From Saccoglossus kowalevskii (Eukaryota; Hemichordata; Enteropneusta; Harrimaniidae): a stretch of DNA of 48,682 nt. Under the pieces are notes generated by a model, which had not been told where the DNA came from, searched no databases, and saw nothing but the letters and a program-made list of their open reading frames with translations. The translations under genes were made by a program, and so were the position numbers. The stretch lies in the NCBI RefSeq assembly GCF_000003605.2, contig NW_003136844.1, positions 104,157 to 152,838 of the forward strand. Reading direction: 5' to 3'. Shown here one piece after another: positions 28,201-35,480 of this stretch. Position 1 is the stretch's first letter; every line of letters begins with the position of its first letter.

Positions 28201-31200
28201 TTACTAAGAATTAATCAATTTTCTCAATGTTTAAACAAAATGTTCAGATATGGTGATTATTATATGCATTATGATTATTATATTCACATTCTGTTGTACA
28301 GAGTAATAGGACATTGTTTGTTAATCTTTATATTAGATCTTTTGATGAAATTCTTCGGAAAAAGACATTTAGCTTTATAAGTAGACTGCACCTTTCATCT
28401 AACCCCATTGTAACAACAACATTGTACATTTCAATTCATTCCCAGAGTTTAATATGGAAATTATGGGAGAAGAGAATTTTTTGACTTATATTTTTCTTTG
28501 CTATGGATTTTTTATGATCTGAAATAAACACAATAATAATAATTAAGGACTATTCCTTCTATCCTGCTCTGTCTCACCTTTTCCTTTTTCTTTATTAATT
28601 TCTAACCACTAACTCAGATGACTCAGCAGAATCTGCATAAATTCAAGGTAAACACTTTAATTTTCATTAAATACACATTTTTGTAACCAAGGTAACCAAA
28701 TATTTGTCTGATCTCTGTAATATATTTTTCACCTCACTTTCTCATTTGTAAAGATCATCTAATGTGTTTGTTCGCATCCAAAATAATTTCCATCAGAAAG
28801 TGTGAACCTTTCTCAGTAACCTGTTCCATCTATATTTATTTGTCAGTATAAATATGTAAATCCTGAGAGTTACATACCAAAATTGTTGTGGTCAGTCAAA
28901 ACAATAAGATGGCCATCATGCTGAGTATCCTTTATACATCTTCCAGTTTTACTGTTACTGTGTTAATTAATTTTTAGTATCATTTTTTAATCATCTTTAT
29001 CTTAATCTGCAGGGATATCAAAGAAGAAGACTGTGACATTCGTGACTCCGGTATCTTATGTATTGCCTAGAGTTGTGAAGGCATGGCTCGACGAGAATAC
29101 AAATAGAAATATCGGACCAGTGGAAATTCAAATGATTCTGAGATTTATGACAATATCTCAGTTGTTAACTGCTGTGAGGGAAGGACAACTATGTATCAAT
29201 GTAGTTGGGTATGATCCTATACCACACAAGAAACAACTTTATATCAAACATTTACAGGCACCTCCCTGCTATACTGAGGCTGTTAAGCGATCATTATTGT
29301 ATCGGAAGCGTGGATTCCATGGGTTAAAACCACACATCAGATATGAATTATCATCTTCTTTGTCTTCAATGAGTAGTACTATTTTACCAGACACCTCAAC
29401 AGATCGAGATTCTTTGGATTCTTCATCAGTTGCTTCTACAAATTCCTCTTCTCATGATATGATGGACACCAAGCATGTGAAAGGTACATCGTACAGGAAT
29501 GGTGGATATATGCCAGTGAGGGATGTCACCAACAGTTATCCCAAACGCTCCGTGAAAACCACCAAGAAAAAGAAGTACATAAAGTCACAGCATATTAATC
29601 AATCCCAGAGTTCATTGTCACATCCTTTTAGTTTGTGTCATGAAATTGATCGTACGAATGAAACAATGAGACCAGATGTAATGGATGCAGCATCAGCACT
29701 ACTGATGCTTCATGGGGCTGAGAATCGTGAAGTGTTTCCCAGAGATGTTAAAACATTTTGTGACGAAGAAATGGAATGTTCATCTACGAGCGAATACAGG
29801 GAAACAGACACTATATCAGAACTGACTACAAGCAGTGAGAGCAGTAGTGAAGATGAAAGGAACCAGCCAACCTACCAAACTATTATGAAAACTATAGCAA
29901 TGAACAATCCTGTTTCAGAATACGATGAAGATGTCATGAAAGATGACATAGATTCAGCTGATATAGGTAAAAGCACAACATGCGATTTCTTAATTGACAG
30001 TGAATCATCAAGTAACCAAACAACTTCTAGGAATTCTAGATCAGCATCTCATTCAACTAAGTATACAGACTTACAAATAATCAGTGACCAGGATAAATAT
30101 ATAGACAAGCAGGAAATAAAGATGACACACCATTTATTGAACCCAAAACAAACACCTAAGAGCAAATGTATAAATATTCAGGGTGAGAAACACAAATCAA
30201 TCAGACCATCAACTAACTCCATGACAGTGTTTGCTGTTCTTTCAAAACCGAACAAGTTTGTTGGAGCAACAGAGGTAAAGTATGCAAACAGTGATGCAAA
30301 ACCTGAAGAGAAACAATACAGGGAAAAGCAAAATGAACCACCAAATTTAGAAGTTGTTAGTCCAGATATATCTATGGATGTGACATCAAATGATCATATC
30401 TGGAGCTCCAATTTGAGTACATGTAGTTCTTCTGACTCTGGGGAGGGTTTTTATAGTGATTACTCGCCAAATGTGACATTGGAAAGGCCAGCAAAGTCTG
30501 CCAAAACAGTGTCAAACAAAGCAAGACATGATTCCACAAAAGGATTGCTTATAAAAATTCAACATAACACAGCAAGGAGGATTAAACATGAACAGGGAAA
30601 AGAGAAGGCCAAACGATATGTTGCTGGGCATTCAAATACTGATACGAATCAATTTGGTAATGTTTATGCAAATCATAATGGAAATCTGCCTCATAGCAAT
30701 CTTAACGGACGAGATGATAAAGAGATGAAATTGAGAACAGATAATCAAATTCACACTGCGAATTGTGGCACATCATCTGATGTTAGCAAAGATGACACTA
30801 CCATACATAAGATTAAAATGTCACAATCAGTATCTATCTCAGTAGATTGCAATTCTGATTCCAGCTGTGATGGTCATTCTACTACCAGCTCATCATCAGT
30901 GGAAACTGTTGTTGATATGTCTTTGGAATGTCTTGGGAAATGTACTCCAAAAACCTCTACTGTGATTCCTGCCAAAAAAGCAAATTCTCTCAGCCTTGAT
31001 AATTTGACTTTGAGACAAATTTTCAACCAGTCTGAATATCAGTCATTCATGGAAAACATGAGCAAATCAAATCATAAGGATTGCTCAAAAAATAATAAAT
31101 TCAGGAATGATAACGAACCTCAAACTAGGAAGTTGGACAAGAAGCTTGGACCAAAGCATTATGAGGCAATACTCAAGAGATCAACATCATCTTTTAACAA

Positions 31201-31699
31201 AAATAAGTCTGCTAGTACAACATCAGTTGCTGATCAGCTGAAAATGCTGACTAGCATGGATGATGATTTTGCTGTTGCAGCAGAGAAGATTCACCAGATA
31301 GACTGTTTTTCTAATGAGGATAAGACAATCAATTCGTCACAATCCAATACAAGGACGGATTGCCTGGACAATGGCATTGGACAGAAAGTTGGGGTAAATA
31401 AACATGCAGTACTTTTGGAATACACACCACAGTTATCCAAAACTAAGACAAAAACTACACCAGCATCTGAAACAATGTCAAAACGATCAAAACTTTCACA
31501 GAGTCTTTCACATTTGACAGACTTTAAAATGCCTCTATTGACCCGGAAAAAGACAGAGAATGTAGATGGCTATCTGTCAGATGAAACATGGCAACAGAAG
31601 AGGTGTGAACCAAAGAAAGATACTCGATCATCTGTGTTCCATGTGCAGCGATTTGGGGCTGCCGTGTTTGCATTGGTCAAAACGCAAAGCAACAATTGA
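10146..31699 (+). CDS. PLCH: Phospholipase C eta-like (PLCH), 20 coding exons
   Basis: Hydrolyses PtdIns(4,5)P2 to IP3 and diacylglycerol at the inner face of the plasma membrane; eta-class PLCs are very calcium-sensitive and best known from neurons (family knowledge). Exons: 10146-10275, 15146-15289, 15801-16174, 17154-17333, 17477-17570, 18025-18228, 18437-18643, 19095-19177, 20177-20269, 21070-21198, 22622-22762, 23064-23388, 24033-24212, 24430-24537, 24690-24820, 25248-25332, 25512-25658, 26292-26371, 27405-27621, 29013-31699. All splice phases agree and the total is 5739 nt (1912 aa). Domains: PH about 45-155, EF-hands 165-330, X box about 331-475, linker 476-675, Y box 676-797, C2 815-945, tail 946-1912. 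Catalytic H345 and H390; calcium ligands N346, E375, D377, E424; substrate residues K472, K474, S684, R743. Vertebrate PLC-eta1 is about 1690 aa, so the tail is long. The eta class is supported by the PH and linker sequence and the tail motifs. An exon could be missing in the N gap at 21224-22177. Confidence 0.93.
10385..10652 (+). repeat. tRNA-derived SINE-like element in PLC-eta intron 1
   Basis: The head (ATGGCGACAGTACAGTGG, then CATGCAGGGAGGTTCAGGG, then GGTTTGACTCC as B box at 10440-10450) resembles a tRNA with A and B boxes about 50 bp apart. The segment ends in an A-rich run at 10645-10652. The length of roughly 270 bp fits a SINE. Confidence 0.45.
10854..11244 (+). repeat. Fold-back/TIR repeat family A, near-full copy
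   Basis: Two inverted arms (10855-10898 and 10944-10988, AAGGTTATT...AATAACCTT) form a long hairpin. A body bounded by ATTATACATCTT and AGATGTATAATAAT follows. Non-autonomous DNA-transposon-like; no transposase. Lies in PLC-eta intron 1. Confidence 0.8.
15146..15289 (+). CDS. PLCH: PLC-eta exon 2, first half of PH domain
   Basis: Acceptor TTGACAG at 15145, donor GTATGT at 15290. Encodes [10 protein letters not shown], then a [18 protein letters not shown] segment that matches the phosphoinositide-facing start of the PLC-eta PH domain. Phase 1 in and out. The 511-bp intron that follows shows nothing recognisable. Confidence 0.92.
15801..16174 (+). CDS. PLCH: PLC-eta exon 3, PH end and first EF-hand
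   Basis: Acceptor TTTTACAG, donor GTAATT. Encodes the rest of the PH domain ([11 protein letters not shown], then [18 protein letters not shown]) and a canonical 12-residue EF loop [12 protein letters not shown] at residues 183-194. The helix [12 protein letters not shown] that follows is typical of the eta class. Confidence 0.95.
16252..16335 (+). repeat. Family A repeat, hairpin fragment
   Basis: GAGGTTATCCCGAGAATACC to GTAGCGGA matches the left arm and loop of the family A hairpin; the rest is absent. In PLC-eta intron 3. Confidence 0.65.
16345..16985 (+). repeat. Tandem-like cluster of dyad motif F
   Basis: Copies near 16459, 16608 and 16880, each followed by a related TTTTGTTT...ATGAATGCTGTTC flank and TGACATGC. 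This suggests diverged tandem units of 150-280 bp inside PLC-eta intron 3. Confidence 0.65.
17154..17333 (+). CDS. PLCH: PLC-eta exon 4, second EF-hand region
   Basis: Acceptor TTACTCAG, donor GTAAGT; 60 codons, phase 0. The loop [12 protein letters not shown] has T at position 1, as I recall for the vertebrate eta protein. It is preceded by three extra residues (TNI). The 143-bp intron that follows is short. Confidence 0.94.
17477..17570 (+). CDS. PLCH: PLC-eta exon 5, EF-hand lobe
   Basis: Acceptor GTCTTCAG, donor GTAAGT. Encodes [16 protein letters not shown] and the stretch up to LGIDG, which leads into the EF-like domain beside the X box. The 454-bp intron that follows has a G-rich run near 17696 and nothing else recognised. 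Confidence 0.93.
18025..18228 (+). CDS. PLCH: PLC-eta exon 6, X box with first catalytic histidine
   Basis: Acceptor TATTCCAG, donor GTAATA. Contains [20 protein letters not shown], with catalytic H345 and calcium ligand N346, and ends in CRCVE, with E375 as calcium ligand. Confidence 0.97.
18437..18643 (+). CDS. PLCH: PLC-eta exon 7, X box with second catalytic histidine
   Basis: Acceptor TCTGTTAG, donor GTATCC. Contains [19 protein letters not shown] (D377, H390) and SVENHC (E424). The H345-H390 and E375-E424 spacings (45 and 49) equal those of PLC-delta1. The 451-bp intron that follows is unremarkable. Confidence 0.96.
19095..19177 (+). CDS. PLCH: PLC-eta exon 8, end of X box
   Basis: Acceptor TTTCTTAG, donor GTCAGA. 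Encodes [11 protein letters not shown], then [14 protein letters not shown], ending at K472, the phosphate-contact lysine of the PLC family. Confidence 0.93.
19178..20176 (+). other. PLC-eta intron 8
   Basis: Carries the family B MITE at 19463. The rest is AT-rich with several AATTTGCATA words and no coding signal. Confidence 0.75.
19463..19623 (-). repeat. MITE-like family B, copy 1
   Basis: Terminal inverted repeats of about 31 bp (TTTAAAGC... and GTGACGACACCCCCGCTTTAA). The core matches the element at 43223-43388 in reverse. In PLC-eta intron 8. Confidence 0.7.
20177..20269 (+). CDS. PLCH: PLC-eta exon 9, acidic X-Y linker start
   Basis: Acceptor TATTGCAG, donor GTAAGT; 31 codons. After AKKLPPG comes the acidic block [16 protein letters not shown], which nearly matches the vertebrate PLC-eta autoinhibitory linker. 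Confidence 0.94.
20529..20933 (-). repeat. Family A repeat, near-full inverted copy
   Basis: Reverse orientation: the TIR body (TATTATTATACATCT to AGATGTATAATAAT, 20529-20813) comes first, then the hairpin arms (20815-20859 and 20880-20930). In PLC-eta intron 9. Confidence 0.8.
21070..21198 (+). CDS. PLCH: PLC-eta exon 10, X-Y linker
   Basis: Acceptor CATGACAG, donor GTAAGT; 43 codons. Encodes [20 protein letters not shown] followed by a basic Ser/Pro stretch ending FPRKSPSK. The downstream intron contains the 954-N gap. Confidence 0.85.
21224..22177. other. Assembly gap (954 N)
   Basis: Undetermined bases within the PLC-eta intron between exons 10 and 11. Exons 10 and 11 join in phase 0, so no exon is required here, but an in-phase linker exon could be hidden. 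The two long open frames spanning it are artefacts of N. Confidence 0.99.
22622..22762 (+). CDS. PLCH: PLC-eta exon 11, basic/serine X-Y linker
   Basis: Acceptor ATTCTCAG, donor GTACAG; 47 codons, phase 0. Begins [10 protein letters not shown], like the KSRSKSYS segment of vertebrate PLC-eta1. Also holds RRTSLSAS, a possible basophilic kinase site. Confidence 0.85.
23064..23388 (+). CDS. PLCH: PLC-eta exon 12, linker end and start of Y box
   Basis: Acceptor TGTTTTAG, donor GTGAGT. The first part is Ser/Arg-rich linker ([20 protein letters not shown]). The end, [16 protein letters not shown], opens the Y box with S684. The following intron carries a small dispersed repeat at 23535-23625. Confidence 0.92.
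23535..23625 (+). repeat. Dispersed repeat D, copy 1
   Basis: CTGTATTTATCGGGGTAAGC followed by GCCCAGG resembles the segment at 32866-32940. In PLC-eta intron 12. Confidence 0.45.
24033..24212 (+). CDS. PLCH: PLC-eta exon 13, Y box
   Basis: Acceptor CTTATAG, donor GTAAGG. Contains [20 protein letters not shown], with R743 for headgroup binding, then [13 protein letters not shown], a hallmark Y-box segment. Confidence 0.96.
24430..24537 (+). CDS. PLCH: PLC-eta exon 14, end of Y box
   Basis: Acceptor TTTTACAG, donor GTAAGT. Encodes [19 protein letters not shown] and [12 protein letters not shown], the conserved end of the TIM barrel. Confidence 0.95.
24690..24820 (+). CDS. PLCH: PLC-eta exon 15, start of C2
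   Basis: Acceptor TTGTACAG, donor GTAAAA. Encodes the Y-C2 linker, then [17 protein letters not shown], the first C2 strand and loop. Confidence 0.95.
24911..25222 (+). repeat. Family A repeat with internal deletion
   Basis: The left hairpin arm joins straight to GGATACATCATGGGAATG, so the right arm and left TIR are missing. Ends near ATAGATGTATCATAATAAT. In PLC-eta intron 15. Confidence 0.75.
25248..25332 (+). CDS. PLCH: PLC-eta exon 16, C2
   Basis: Acceptor TATTTAG, donor GTAAGT. Encodes [18 protein letters not shown]844 matches the PLC-delta1 C2 calcium ligand D653. Confidence 0.94.
25512..25658 (+). CDS. PLCH: PLC-eta exon 17, C2
   Basis: Acceptor ATCTGCAG, donor GTATGT. Encodes [12 protein letters not shown] and [16 protein letters not shown]897 and D899 match C2 calcium ligands D706 and D708. 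The 633-bp intron that follows ends in a poly-T tract and otherwise shows nothing. Confidence 0.95.
26292..26371 (+). CDS. PLCH: PLC-eta exon 18, end of C2
   Basis: Acceptor TTTTTCAG, donor GTAAGA. Encodes [20 protein letters not shown], the last C2 strands, then INDFSDK. Confidence 0.94.
26869..27048 (+). repeat. MITE-like family C, copy 1
   Basis: TACTGTAAAATCTGTATTAA at the left and AATTTTACGGTAC at the right form imperfect TIRs. The inside contains GCGGCTTCTATTA and ATTAGAGCATCTACACAT. Lies in PLC-eta intron 18. Confidence 0.6.
27243..27370 (+). repeat. MITE-like family C, copy 2
   Basis: TACTGTAAAATGTGAAGCC to GATTTTACAGTAT with the same ATTAGAGCATCTACACAT core, about 200 bp after copy 1 in the same intron and orientation. 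Confidence 0.6.
27405..27621 (+). CDS. PLCH: PLC-eta exon 19, basic start of tail
   Basis: Acceptor TTGTCAG, donor GTGATG (weaker than the others). It joins in phase to exon 18 (DK then [10 protein letters not shown]). The stretch [18 protein letters not shown] resembles the basic RSIGDRILRRTASAP segment after C2 in PLC-eta1. Likely membrane-contact and phosphorylation region (inference). Confidence 0.8.
27715..27870 (+). repeat. Dispersed repeat G, copy 2
   Basis: TATCTCAAGTATTAATC, TTTCAACGAAACTTGGTAC and TTAATTTGCATAATAATTA repeat the layout of 6893-7190. In the last PLC-eta intron. Confidence 0.5.
28618..28647 (+). other. Possible alternative short exon in last PLC-eta intron
   Basis: A 30-nt stretch sits between a pyrimidine-rich acceptor (CACTAACTCAG) and a donor (AAG|GTAAAC). 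Spliced from exon 19 in phase it would read DDSAESA and then stop. That would give a protein of about 1024 aa without the long tail, similar in concept to the short splice forms of vertebrate PLC-eta1. It could equally be a chance match. Confidence 0.2.
29013..31699 (+). CDS. PLCH: PLC-eta exon 20, long C-terminal tail and stop
   Basis: Acceptor ATCTGCAG at 29012; 2687 nt open to TGA at 31697-31699. Residues about 1025-1130 ([11 protein letters not shown] to the RKRGFHG area) are rich in hydrophobic residues and look folded. The rest is low-complexity and Ser/Thr/acidic, for example [13 protein letters not shown]. Near residues 1670-1770, [11 protein letters not shown] and [15 protein letters not shown] resemble the CKSKSLGDLT and DALTEQLRKLVSFDQED motifs of the PLC-eta1 tail. 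That fixes the exon as part of this gene rather than a separate ORF. No recognisable C-terminal PDZ motif (ends KTQSNN). Confidence 0.88.
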
Positions 31700-32471
31700 A
31701 ACATTTATATGTAGTATATATCCATATTTCTACTGATAGACATCCTGAAAATGAACAATATTCGTTAACTTTCACTTGCATGATACAATATTCAACATTT
31801 AAGGCAAATATGATTGCGAATATGTGGCTAATATTTGTTGTCACTGAGAACTAGTTTACTAGTTTTGTTGACCTCCATGTGAATAATTGTATTTATCTGA
31901 GAGTTTTTTTTTTAATTCACATCCAAGTGAGATTTCATTATGGCTGTGATTTTTACATAACATGTCCATAAACCATATCATATAAGACTACTAAGAGGGA
32001 ATTTGTTTGTTGAATGGGAATATGTAGTTGTATGCGAGACAAATTCAGAAAGGCATGTGTTTAATAACTGAGTCTTTTCAATATAAGTTGTAAAGTAGGA
32101 TATTCATATCAGTAATTGCCACTGCATTAACCTTTTGAAGACATTCTGCCTTGAGTGTCTTTTTTTCGGTATGGCTCGATTTACATGCAACATTTCAAAT
32201 ATATGTATATAATTATAACATTTCATTTATCAAATCAAATTTTTTGAGAAATTTTGTATCAACTAGACATTCTAACTCTCATTTTGCTAACTTCTACATT
32301 TACTCTGTAAATTAAATTCATTGTATACTATTTTCAGATAACTTTCTGATACATTTACATTTTCATTATTCTTCTCACACTTGTACTTTCTAAGGATTTT
32401 GACTCCTCCTAATCTTGTTTTAACTGAAATCATTTTGAAATGCTTAAAGCTCATTCGCGAAATGAAGAGAG

Positions 32472-32477
32472 AATAAA
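32472..32477 (+). terminator. Candidate polyadenylation signal AATAAA for PLC-eta
   Basis: AATAAA lies 773 nt after the PLC-eta stop codon. It is the first clear hexamer seen on this strand; another lies near 33549. The site is positional evidence only. Confidence 0.35.
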
Positions 32478-32865
32478 GGAAGTCTCAAAGCTGACCAATG
32501 ACTACCATGGTGAGCCCTTAAGTGGTTGCATAATATAGTCAAATCGATCACACCATCCACAAATTACACCATAACAGGTCTCTGAGTAAAAGTGTACACT
32601 ACATGAACTCCAGCTGCTCATTTGTGGGATTTCACATACATTTACTGAACATTGCTTTGACCTTGTGTTGGTCGCCAGGTTATTACAGTTGTTTCCTGGG
32701 AAAAAACATGAATAATGTTGATTTTTAACTTTCAATACATTTCAAACTGTATGAAAGCATGGCGATTTTTGAATTTTGTGAATACCTTTTCACACGTTTT
32801 ATGACATTCGATTACAAATGTATGGTTCATTTTAATTATAGAGATATCTATATAAAGTATTTTTG

Positions 32866-32940
32866 ATACTGTATTTATCCAGGTATCCGCCCAGGCTTTT
32901 GAAACTGCCCTTTTTATTACTACGGTTTGACACAATATTG
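32866..32940 (+). repeat. Dispersed repeat D, copy 2
   Basis: ACTGTATTTATCCAGGTATC then CGCCCAGGCTTTTGAA; similar to 23535-23625 at the left end only. Lies downstream of the PLC-eta gene. Confidence 0.4.
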
Positions 32941-34412
32941 GAGTTTTCCCTCAATATTTTATGCCTTTCTTTTAAAAAAAATCGTATACAAACATTTGAT
33001 AAGCACAGTATGTGAAACAACATGCATGTAAATGTATTATCGGCCAATTACCTTTCTTTACGAATATTACATGTACTACGAGTTATATGCTCAAGTCCTG
33101 GACGGATACCCGAATATATACTGTAAATTGTTTCCAGTTGTAACATCATATAGCCTGTAACTATTACCTATTTTTGCTACAGTATTATGAAAACACATTA
33201 TTGATCTTTGAGTACCAGATAAAGATCAATTTTTGAACAATAATTCTCTCAATTGGTTTAAAAATTATGGTGAGAGTTTGTTAATACAGCTCAAACAGTC
33301 ATTTATGGGTCATCCACCTCAATTAATATTGTTAATATACAGAGAAAGACAACCACAAACAAACTGGTTTACAGTGTTACGATTTGTCTTTGTGGGCTTA
33401 TGAAAACAGAGATGCATCTGGGAATGGGATGTTTATATTGCTTTTGATTGAATCATCAGAACTTTTTTTGTTTATTAATTCAGATTTTTAAAGTAAATAT
33501 TTATCACAACTTTACTAGTTATTTACTAGTTGGATTGCCACTTTCAAAAAATAAAACTATCTTTATTTGAATTGATTGTATTTCTAATATCTGATTATAT
33601 TTTAAGCTACAGTAATAATTTAAATCTCCTCACTGATTCGGCCATGTAATCTATTGTTCTGTAACTATATTGTATACTTTGTCTACAAAGTATCTTATAT
33701 TCTGGTTGGGCTGCTCCAGCTTTCTTGTTTATTAGTCATACTAATTACGTGTACTACTTTTGTTCACATTAGATATTTGTCAAAGTTAAACAAAGTGATT
33801 CTTAAATCTGCAAGTTGGCCCCCGAAATTATAAATAATGGTATTGCCATCCTGGTGCACAGGACCTCCAGGGATTATGTGTAATACTTACAGTTTTGCTT
33901 CATTTTTTCGTGGTGTAGCACTGGCGCTGTCAAGAGAGATGTCGCGAAGGTAATTAGAAGTTAGTGTGTTCTGTGGATTCCAGTACCATGGTGCTAGCAC
34001 ATGGTCTAACACTGCACTAGCACAGAAGGCATGGGAGTTAGAACTCTGGACATCTGCATTTGAGCATGCAAAGCTGATCATCTCTACAATCCTTCTTTAA
34101 TCTCTCTGTGGCAATTGAACCTCTGAACCTGCCCTTATAAAAATGTCAGCCTTGTCGCACAGTGCTGCGGCGTCTATACCTCAGGGCTGCTGCAGTCATG
34201 CTGCCCATTTCTTCACATGCAAATTAGCACTGCAGCACGGGCACGGATACGGCTACTTCTCGCACAGATACTTGCAGCGTGGATGTGGCTACTTTCCGCT
34301 CTGATCATTACAATCAAGTTTTTAGGATGTCGCTACCACCAAACCACTGGTTCACTTCACACCATTACTACCTTATTCCTACCTTTGCTGGAAATAGTAC
34401 AAAACAATTTTC

Positions 34413-35480
34413 TCAAAAAACACTTACTATGATGAAAAGAGTCGTCTCTTCTGGAGGAGGATTGCTCCTGAATGTCAATATCAAATCCCAAGGCATCTGA
34501 CTCGACATTGCAGAACACACCAAGTGCACACTCCATATAGGAAGTTCATCACAACTTAGATTCAGCTGCTTATCATTCTTTGCCCTGCTTTCAACTCGAA
34601 TTGATTTCAACAATGTGGTTATTACTTNNNNNNNNNNNNNNNNNNNNNNNNNNNNNNNNNNNNNNNNNNNNNNNNNNNNNNNNNNNNNNNNNNNNNNNNN
34701 NNNNNNNNNNNNNNNNNNNNNNNNNNNNNNNNNNNNNNNNNNNNNNNNNNNNNNNNNNNNNNNNNNNNNNNNNNNNNNNNNNNNNNNNNNNNNNNNNNNN
34801 NNNNATCCACTTAGTTAACCTAAAACCACACATCACAGAGGTCTTGGGCTACCGACTTTGCACTTTCTTCAGTTGCATATGATTTTAGACAGTCATCCAC
34901 ATTTTCAGGACTCTTTCTCTTTGTAATTTCAATATCGAACAAATCATGGTTATCTATAACATTCTTGTGCATTAGCTTTTTCAGTTCCCTAACCACTGCC
35001 AGGATGCCCTTACTTGCTGATACCTAGCATCACGACCGTGCCACCCGCCGCCTAGCAAACCATGCACACCACATACAAATCATCAACACCACCAAGGCTA
35101 TGAGCCGGAGGCACCCCATGTATGGATTCAACACTTGCTCACTATCGGGCATCCTAGAACTTGGACACCCCTCCAAATTGAAAACATTAATATCATCAAT
35201 TAATATTTGTCCATATCATGTTCATTGGTTGCTCTATAAACTTGTCTTGAGAAATGTCACTTCCTTGACTTCCAGCTCTGTACGAATCTTGCATCTATCA
35301 TCTGCTACGTCCATCTCAATTTCTAAATCAAGTTGTTCTTCCATTATTTTGAGCTGAAATCTTGCTTGCTTTTAGCTTCTCTGTTCTGGCTATCAACTCT
35401 GCTTTTAATTGGTCTTTTTTAGCCTCTGCCATAGCTGCATAGAACTAAATCTGAATCCATTCTCTGATGTTGTCTTGGAT
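34413..35480 (-). pseudogene. Second decayed BEL/Pao fragment, opposite strand
   Basis: On the minus strand, 35480 down to 35230 reads as charged, coiled-coil-like gag sequence (AEAKKDQLKAE, then after a frameshift MEEQLDLEIEMDVADD). From about 34960 to 34805 comes an RT piece with NVDDCLKSYATEESAKSVA, nearly the same as the plus-strand copy at 37715. After the N run, INNHIVEINSS-like sequence and LGFDIDIQEQ fit the Pao segment after the RT. Stops and frameshifts throughout. The part beyond 34413 down to 33880 may continue the element but carries no motif I recognise. Confidence 0.7.
34628..34804. other. Assembly gap (177 N)
   Basis: Run of 177 undetermined bases inside the minus-strand BEL/Pao fragment. 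Comparison with the plus-strand copy suggests that little or no element sequence is missing here. Confidence 0.99.

Larger units (their letters stand above)
27622..29012 (+). other. PLC-eta intron 19 (last intron)
   Basis: Contains repeat G and the possible 30-nt alternative exon at 28618. The remainder is AT-rich without recognised features. Confidence 0.7.
31700..34412. other. PLC-eta 3' UTR then intergenic DNA
   Basis: The first 0.8 kb to the AATAAA at 32472 is the likely 3' UTR. Beyond it, apart from repeat D, I see no gene. 33880-34412 may be an edge of the minus-strand retroelement. Confidence 0.5.

Noticed and set aside
29033-31699. 888-codon ORF as an independent gene
   Set aside because: Its first codon is GTG; a splice acceptor sits 20 nt upstream, the phase matches PLC-eta exon 19, and the tail motifs match PLC-eta, so it is the last exon.
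34580-34882. Open frames across the 177-N gap
   Set aside because: Open only because of N; the flanks are retroelement remnant.
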